Shown here piece by piece: positions 60,492-64,000 of a DNA stretch of 64,000 nt. Source of the DNA: Streptomyces rapamycinicus NRRL 5491 (lineage in GTDB: Bacteria > Actinomycetota > Actinomycetes > Streptomycetales > Streptomycetaceae); the NCBI RefSeq assembly GCF_024298965.1, contig NZ_CP085193.1:5952001-6016000 (forward strand). Direction: 5' to 3'. Numbering within the stretch: position 1 is the stretch's first letter; each line of letters starts with the position of its first letter. The notes beneath the pieces were generated by a model. The model did no database searches. It was not told the DNA's origin and saw only the letters and a program-made list of their open reading frames with translations. The position numbers and the translations under genes were made by a program.

Positions 60492-61787
60492 TCACGCCGG
60501 TACGTGCACCGCCTCGACGCGGCTCGCGACCACGCGCTCCCGCTCCCGACGGTGCGCCCGCCCGCGCAGCCGCAGGATCTGGGCGACGCCGACCGCCTGC
60601 AGTACGAACACCGAGGCGAACGCGATCCGGAAGTTCTCGCCGGTCAGGTCCAGCAGGACGCCGACGGCCAGCAGAGTGGTCATCGAGGCCGTGAAGCCGC
60701 CCATGTTGACGATTCCCGAGGCGGTGCCGATCCGCTCGGGCGGGTTGGCGGGCCGGGCGAAGTCAAAGCCGATCATGGACGCGGGCCCGCAGGCGCCGAG
60801 CACCGCACACAGGACGATCAGCAGCCACATGGGCGCGTGGGCCGACGGCCAGAGCAGCACGGTGCCCCACAGCAGCGCGGTGGCGCCGGCCGTGCCGAGG
60901 GCCAGCGGGGCGCGGGCGGCGTGGTGCCGGGCGATGACCTGCCCGTAGACCAGGCCGACCGCCATGTTGGACAGCACCACCAGGGTCAGCAGCTGACCCG
61001 CGGTCGCCCGGGACAGCCCCTGGGCCTCGACCAGGAACGGCATCCCCCACAGCAGCAGGAACACCATCGCCGGGAACTGGGTGGTGAAGTGCACCCACAT
61101 GCCCAGCCGGGTGCCGGGCTCGCGCCAGGCGTCCGCGATCTGCCGGCGGACGTAGTCGGCGCCCATATGGGAGGCGGGCGCGGGCTCGAAGCCCTTCGGG
61201 TGGTCCTTGAGGAAGAACAGCACCAGGCCGAGGACGGCCACCCCACCGAGCGCGCTGCCCGCGAAGGTCGTGGTCCAGCCGGCGCTGTGCAGCGCGCGGG
61301 CGATCACCAGCGTGGAGACCAGGTTGCCCGCCATCCCGAAGAGCGCCGCGACCTGGGCGATCATCGGCCCCCGGCGGGCCGGGAACCAGCGCGAGCCGAG
61401 CCGCAGCACGCTGATGAAGGTCATCGCGTCACCGCAGCCGAGCAGCGCCCGGGAGCCCAGCGCCATCGGGTACGAGTGGGAGAACGCGAAGCCGAACTGC
61501 CCCAGGGTGAAGAGCACCACGCCGAGCATGAGCACCTTACGGGTGCCGAGACGGTCGACCATGAGCCCGACCGGTATCTGCATTCCGGCGTAGACCAGCA
61601 CCTGGAGGATGGAGAAGGTCGACAGCGCCGAGGCGTTGATGTGGAAGCGCTCGGCGGCGTCGATACCGGCGACGCCCAGGCTGGTGCGATAGGTGATGGC
61701 GACGAAGTAGACGGCGACGCCCAGGCCCCATACGGCGACGGCACGACGTCCGCCGGGTGGATCACCGGGCAACTGGGCCGAGGTCAT
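60492..61787 (-). CDS. Major facilitator superfamily transporter
   Basis: 431 aa with about twelve hydrophobic segments. The MFS loop 2-3 motif is seen as PVGLMVDRLGTRKVLMLG, and after helix 4 the typical LGSRWFPARRGPMIAQ. The family resembles anion:cation symporters and nitrate/nitrite-type or organic-acid transporters. The start ATG overlaps the stop codon of the GntR gene (ATGA), so transporter and regulator form a coupled operon, suggesting that the GntR protein senses the transported compound or its product. Confidence 0.94.
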   Translation of the reverse strand: MTSAQLPGDPPGGRRAVAVWGLGVAVYFVAITYRTSLGVAGIDAAERFHINASALSTFSILQVLVYAGMQIPVGLMVDRLGTRKVLMLGVVLFTLGQFGFAFSHSYPMALGSRALLGCGDAMTFISVLRLGSRWFPARRGPMIAQVAALFGMAGNLVSTLVIARALHSAGWTTTFAGSALGGVAVLGLVLFFLKDHPKGFEPAPASHMGADYVRRQIADAWREPGTRLGMWVHFTTQFPAMVFLLLWGMPFLVEAQGLSRATAGQLLTLVVLSNMAVGLVYGQVIARHHAARAPLALGTAGATALLWGTVLLWPSAHAPMWLLIVLCAVLGACGPASMIGFDFARPANPPERIGTASGIVNMGGFTASMTTLLAVGVLLDLTGENFRIAFASVFVLQAVGVAQILRLRGRAHRRERERVVASRVEAVHVPA

Positions 61788-62443
61788 CGCGCCTCACCCC
61801 GGGCGAGGTTGTTCACCCAGCTGATGTGGCGCTGCACAAGACCGGACGCGAAACCGGTGTCCCCGGCGCGCAGGGCCTGGAGGATCTCCGTGTGCTCGGT
61901 GATGTTCTTGGCGATGCGGTCGGGCTCGGCGTGCATGGTGGCCACGCCCATCCGCAGCTGGCGGTCCCTCAACTGGTCGTACAGCTGCGCCAGGATGGCG
62001 TTTCCCGCCGCCCGGACGATCGCCGCGTGGAAGCAGCGGTCGGCGGCGGCGAAGGCGGCCAGGTCCCCGGCCGCGGCGTGCGCCCGCTGCTCCTCCAGCA
62101 GCTCCTCGAGCCGGGCCAGCAGCCGCCCGCCGGCCGGGACGACCTTGGCGACCGCGTGCTGCTCCACCAGCAGCCGGGTCTCGACCACGTCGGCGATCTC
62201 CTGGGAGGAGACCGGCAGCACCAGGGCGCCCTTCTTCGGATAGAGCTTGAGCAGCCCCTCGGCCTCCAGGCGCAGCAGCGCCTCCCGGACGGGGGTGCGG
62301 GAGACCCCCACGGCGTCCGCGAGTTCGCCCTCGCTCAGCAGTGTGCCGCCCTCGTAGCGGCGGTCGAGGACGGCTTGTTTGACGTGGTGGTAGACGCGTT
62401 CGGCGGCAGGGGGCGGCTTGGTGGCCGTATCGGCGGGACTCAT
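61784..62443 (-). CDS. GntR-family regulator with FCD effector domain
   Basis: 219 aa from ATG 62443 (MSPADTATK); a start 13 codons upstream at 62482 is possible but would cover the operator-like AT-rich sequence. The N-terminal winged helix contains LLSEGELADAVGVSRTPVREALLRLEAEGLL. The C-terminal FCD domain (about 80-205) has the metal-ligand pattern with CFHAAIV and ITEHTEILQALRAGD. FCD regulators usually bind carboxylic acids such as lactate, gluconate or pyruvate. Together with the coupled transporter this suggests an organic-acid uptake system under local repression. Confidence 0.94.
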   Translation of the reverse strand: MSPADTATKPPPAAERVYHHVKQAVLDRRYEGGTLLSEGELADAVGVSRTPVREALLRLEAEGLLKLYPKKGALVLPVSSQEIADVVETRLLVEQHAVAKVVPAGGRLLARLEELLEEQRAHAAAGDLAAFAAADRCFHAAIVRAAGNAILAQLYDQLRDRQLRMGVATMHAEPDRIAKNITEHTEILQALRAGDTGFASGLVQRHISWVNNLARGEAR

Positions 62444-62452
62444 GATGCGCAC

Positions 62453-62468
62453 ATCATAGATACAAGAT
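62453..62468. promoter_or_regulatory. Operator candidate for the GntR regulator
   Basis: ATCATAGATACAAGAT is an AT-rich imperfect palindrome 10 bp upstream of the GntR start codon. It contains GATAC/GTATC, resembling FCD-type sites built on TTGTATACAA. Confidence 0.45.
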
Positions 62469-62482
62469 GCATGCGCACTCAT

Positions 62483-62507
62483 CCCCCGTCCGCGATGCGG
62501 ACGGGGG
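62483..62507 (-). terminator. bkdC operon terminator
   Basis: CCCCCGTCCGC-GAT-GCGGACGGGGG has an 11-bp perfect stem. It lies 75 bp after the bkdC stop codon on the minus strand and upstream of the GntR promoter. Confidence 0.85.
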
Positions 62508-62518
62508 TGGTGCCTACG

Positions 62519-62595
62519 GCCGCGTCACGCCGTGCGCCGCGTCACGCCAGGGTGCGCCGTGTCACGCCCGCGTGCGCCGCGTCACGCCCACGTGA
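62519..62595. repeat. Tandem repeat built from the bkdC stop-codon region
   Basis: Four imperfect units of CGCGTCACGCCNNGTGCG (17-20 bp) lie head to tail. The rightmost unit contains the bkdC stop codon (TCA at 62582-62584). On the minus strand each unit carries GCGTGACGCGG, so the stop codon is copied four times. Confidence 0.85.
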
Positions 62596-64000
62596 TCAGG
62601 CGCTTGGGGCGCTCCAGGACGGCCGCGACGTCCGCGAGCACCTTGGAGCCCAGCTCGCCGTCGACCAGCCGGTGGTCGAAGGAGAGCGCCAGCGTGGTCA
62701 CCTGGCGCGGCTTGACCTCGCCCTTGTGGACCCACGGCTGGAGCTTGACCGCGCCGAAGGCGAGGATCGCGGACTCCCCGGGGTTGAGGATCGGGGTGCC
62801 CGCGTCGATGCCGAAGACGCCGACGTTGGTGATGGTGACCGTGCCGCCGGACATCGCCGCCGGGGTGGTCTTGCCCTCACGGGCGGTGGCCACCAGCTCG
62901 CCCAGGGCGGACGCCAGTTCGGGCAGGGTCTTGGCGTCGGCGTCCTTGATGTTGGGGACGATCAGCCCGCGCGGTGTCGCCGCCGCGATGCCCAGATTGA
63001 CGTAGTCCTTGTAGACGATCTCCTGGTTGTCCTCGTCCCAGGTGGCGTTGATGTCCGGGTTGCGCCGGATGGCCACCAGCAGGGCCTTGGCGACCAGCAG
63101 CAGCGGGTTGACCCGCAGCCCGGACAGCTCCGGGTCCTGCTTGAGGTCGGCCACGAGCTTCATCGTGCGGGTCACGTCGACCGTCACGAACTCGGTCACG
63201 TGCGGGGCGGTGAAGGCGCTGTGGACCATCGCCTGCGCGGTGGCCTTCCGTACGCCCTTCACGGGCACCCGGCGCTCCCGGCCCCCGACGGCCGTGACGG
63301 GCGCGGACGGGGCCGCCACGGGCGTCTCCCGGGCCGCCTGGACGGCCTCGGCGGCCGCGTGGACGTCCTCGCGGGTGATGATCCCGTCCGCCCCGCTCGG
63401 GGTGACCGTCTCCAGGTCGATGCCCAGATCCTTGGCCAGCTTGCGGACCGGCGGCTTGGCCAGCGGCCGGGCGGTCCGGCCGCTGCCGTTCAGCTCGGGC
63501 GCGGGCGCGGGCGCCGCCTCCGGGCGCGCGGGCGCGGGCTCCTGGGGCGCGGGCGCCCCGGCCGAGGGGGCGGGCGCGGCCCGCTGGAGGCCCTGCAGCG
63601 GCTTGCGCGGACGGCGCTTGGTGGAGGCGGGCGCCGCCCCGTAGCCGACCAGATTGGCCTGGCGGCCCTCCTTCTCCGCGGGCTCGGCCTCGGCGGCGGG
63701 CGTCTCGGCGGGCTTCCCGGCGGCGGGAGCGGCCTGGGGCGCCGCCTCCCCCGCTCCGGGGTCGGTGTCCACCGAGATGATCGGCGTGCCCACGTCCACG
63801 GTGGTGCCCTCGTCGAAGCGCAGCTCGTGCACCACACCGTCGAAGGGGATGGGCAGCTCGACGGCGGCCTTGGCGGTCTCGACCTCGCACACCACCTGCC
63901 CGTCGGTCACGGTGTCGCCCGGCGCCACGAACCACTTGAGGATCTCGGCCTCGGTCAGCCCCTCGCCCACATCGGGCATCTTGAACTCACGGAAGCGCTG
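62582..64000 (-). CDS. bkdC: Branched-chain alpha-keto acid dehydrogenase E2 (dihydrolipoamide acyltransferase), start beyond the window
   Basis: 473 codons are visible. The frame stays open to the window edge, and the residues QRFREFK before MPDVGEGLTEAEIL match the usual N-terminus, so the true start lies outside. The lipoyl domain has its lysine in VCEVETAKAAVELP. An Ala/Pro/Glu-rich linker follows, then a peripheral subunit-binding domain (VRKLAKDLGIDLETVTPSG) and the catalytic domain with SFDHRLVDGELG (active-site His). It transfers the branched acyl group to CoA, supplying isobutyryl-, isovaleryl- and 2-methylbutyryl-CoA for branched fatty acids and polyketides. E1 genes are expected just beyond the right edge. 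Confidence 0.95.
   Translation of the reverse strand, partial: QRFREFKMPDVGEGLTEAEILKWFVAPGDTVTDGQVVCEVETAKAAVELPIPFDGVVHELRFDEGTTVDVGTPIISVDTDPGAGEAAPQAAPAAGKPAETPAAEAEPAEKEGRQANLVGYGAAPASTKRRPRKPLQGLQRAAPAPSAGAPAPQEPAPARPEAAPAPAPELNGSGRTARPLAKPPVRKLAKDLGIDLETVTPSGADGIITREDVHAAAEAVQAARETPVAAPSAPVTAVGGRERRVPVKGVRKATAQAMVHSAFTAPHVTEFVTVDVTRTMKLVADLKQDPELSGLRVNPLLLVAKALLVAIRRNPDINATWDEDNQEIVYKDYVNLGIAAATPRGLIVPNIKDADAKTLPELASALGELVATAREGKTTPAAMSGGTVTITNVGVFGIDAGTPILNPGESAILAFGAVKLQPWVHKGEVKPRQVTTLALSFDHRLVDGELGSKVLADVAAVLERPKRLITWA

Overview
The window is a GC-rich actinobacterial chromosome segment that looks like Streptomyces. Codons are strongly G/C-biased at the third position and GTG/TTG starts are common. 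It holds a complete 'conservon' operon, SpoIIE-type phosphatases fused to kinase-like ATPases, an AfsR/SARP regulator, a mycothiol-type DinB/MDMPI enzyme, an LAXTG sortase substrate and a branched-chain keto-acid dehydrogenase E2. The order metG - aspS - pirin - SseB-like - acyl-CoA dehydrogenase - M18 aminopeptidase - bkdC resembles, from memory and unchecked, a conserved core region of S. coelicolor, so most of the right half is probably core chromosome with small accessory insertions. I saw no tRNA, rRNA, CRISPR array, phage or insertion sequence.

Left part (1-12.5 kb): the first codons of a minus-strand gene leaving the left edge; a membrane-spanning sigma-factor-like protein ending in a cellulose-binding CBM2 domain; two small exported proteins; an orphan OmpR-type response regulator; a divergent two-gene carboxylate-reductase-like operon (LuxC/EhpG-like reductase plus LuxE/EhpF-like adenylating enzyme); a 24-bp tandem repeat; a three-gene DUF3105/DUF305 module that is probably copper-related; a TetR regulator; and an XRE regulator with a small RsbW-like ATPase that has lost its ATP-lid.

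Middle (12.5-31.8 kb): a translationally coupled conservon (sensor kinase, Roadblock, DUF742, GTPase, P450) whose P450 lacks the ExxR motif; a large SpoIIE/GAF/PAS sensor phosphatase; a membrane protein; an ATP-dependent DNA ligase and, 4 kb on, a LigD-type polymerase (two NHEJ-like parts); an alginate-lyase-like exoenzyme facing an exported endonuclease/phosphatase across a DasR-like palindrome; a LysR regulator; PhoX phosphatase with a PHO box; and a VWA protein with a 430-residue acidic low-complexity region.

Right part (31.8-64 kb): metG, a receiver-only response-regulator remnant, an exported intradiol dioxygenase, aspS, a second SpoIIE protein, a Tat-exported DyP peroxidase, a cell-surface module (beta-helix lipoprotein, membrane-anchored protein, LAXTG wall protein), pirin, SseB-like protein, acyl-CoA dehydrogenase, a secreted TNT-domain NAD glycohydrolase with a candidate immunity gene, an M18 peptidase coupled to a SARP/NB-ARC regulator, two exported proteins, a membrane-anchored XRE protein, a thioredoxin/NHL protein, a DinB/MDMPI enzyme, a GntR-MFS operon and the start-truncated bkdC.

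A recurrent structural feature is short tandem repeats at gene 3' ends, several containing copies of the stop codon, plus two copies of a GC-rich palindromic intergenic element.
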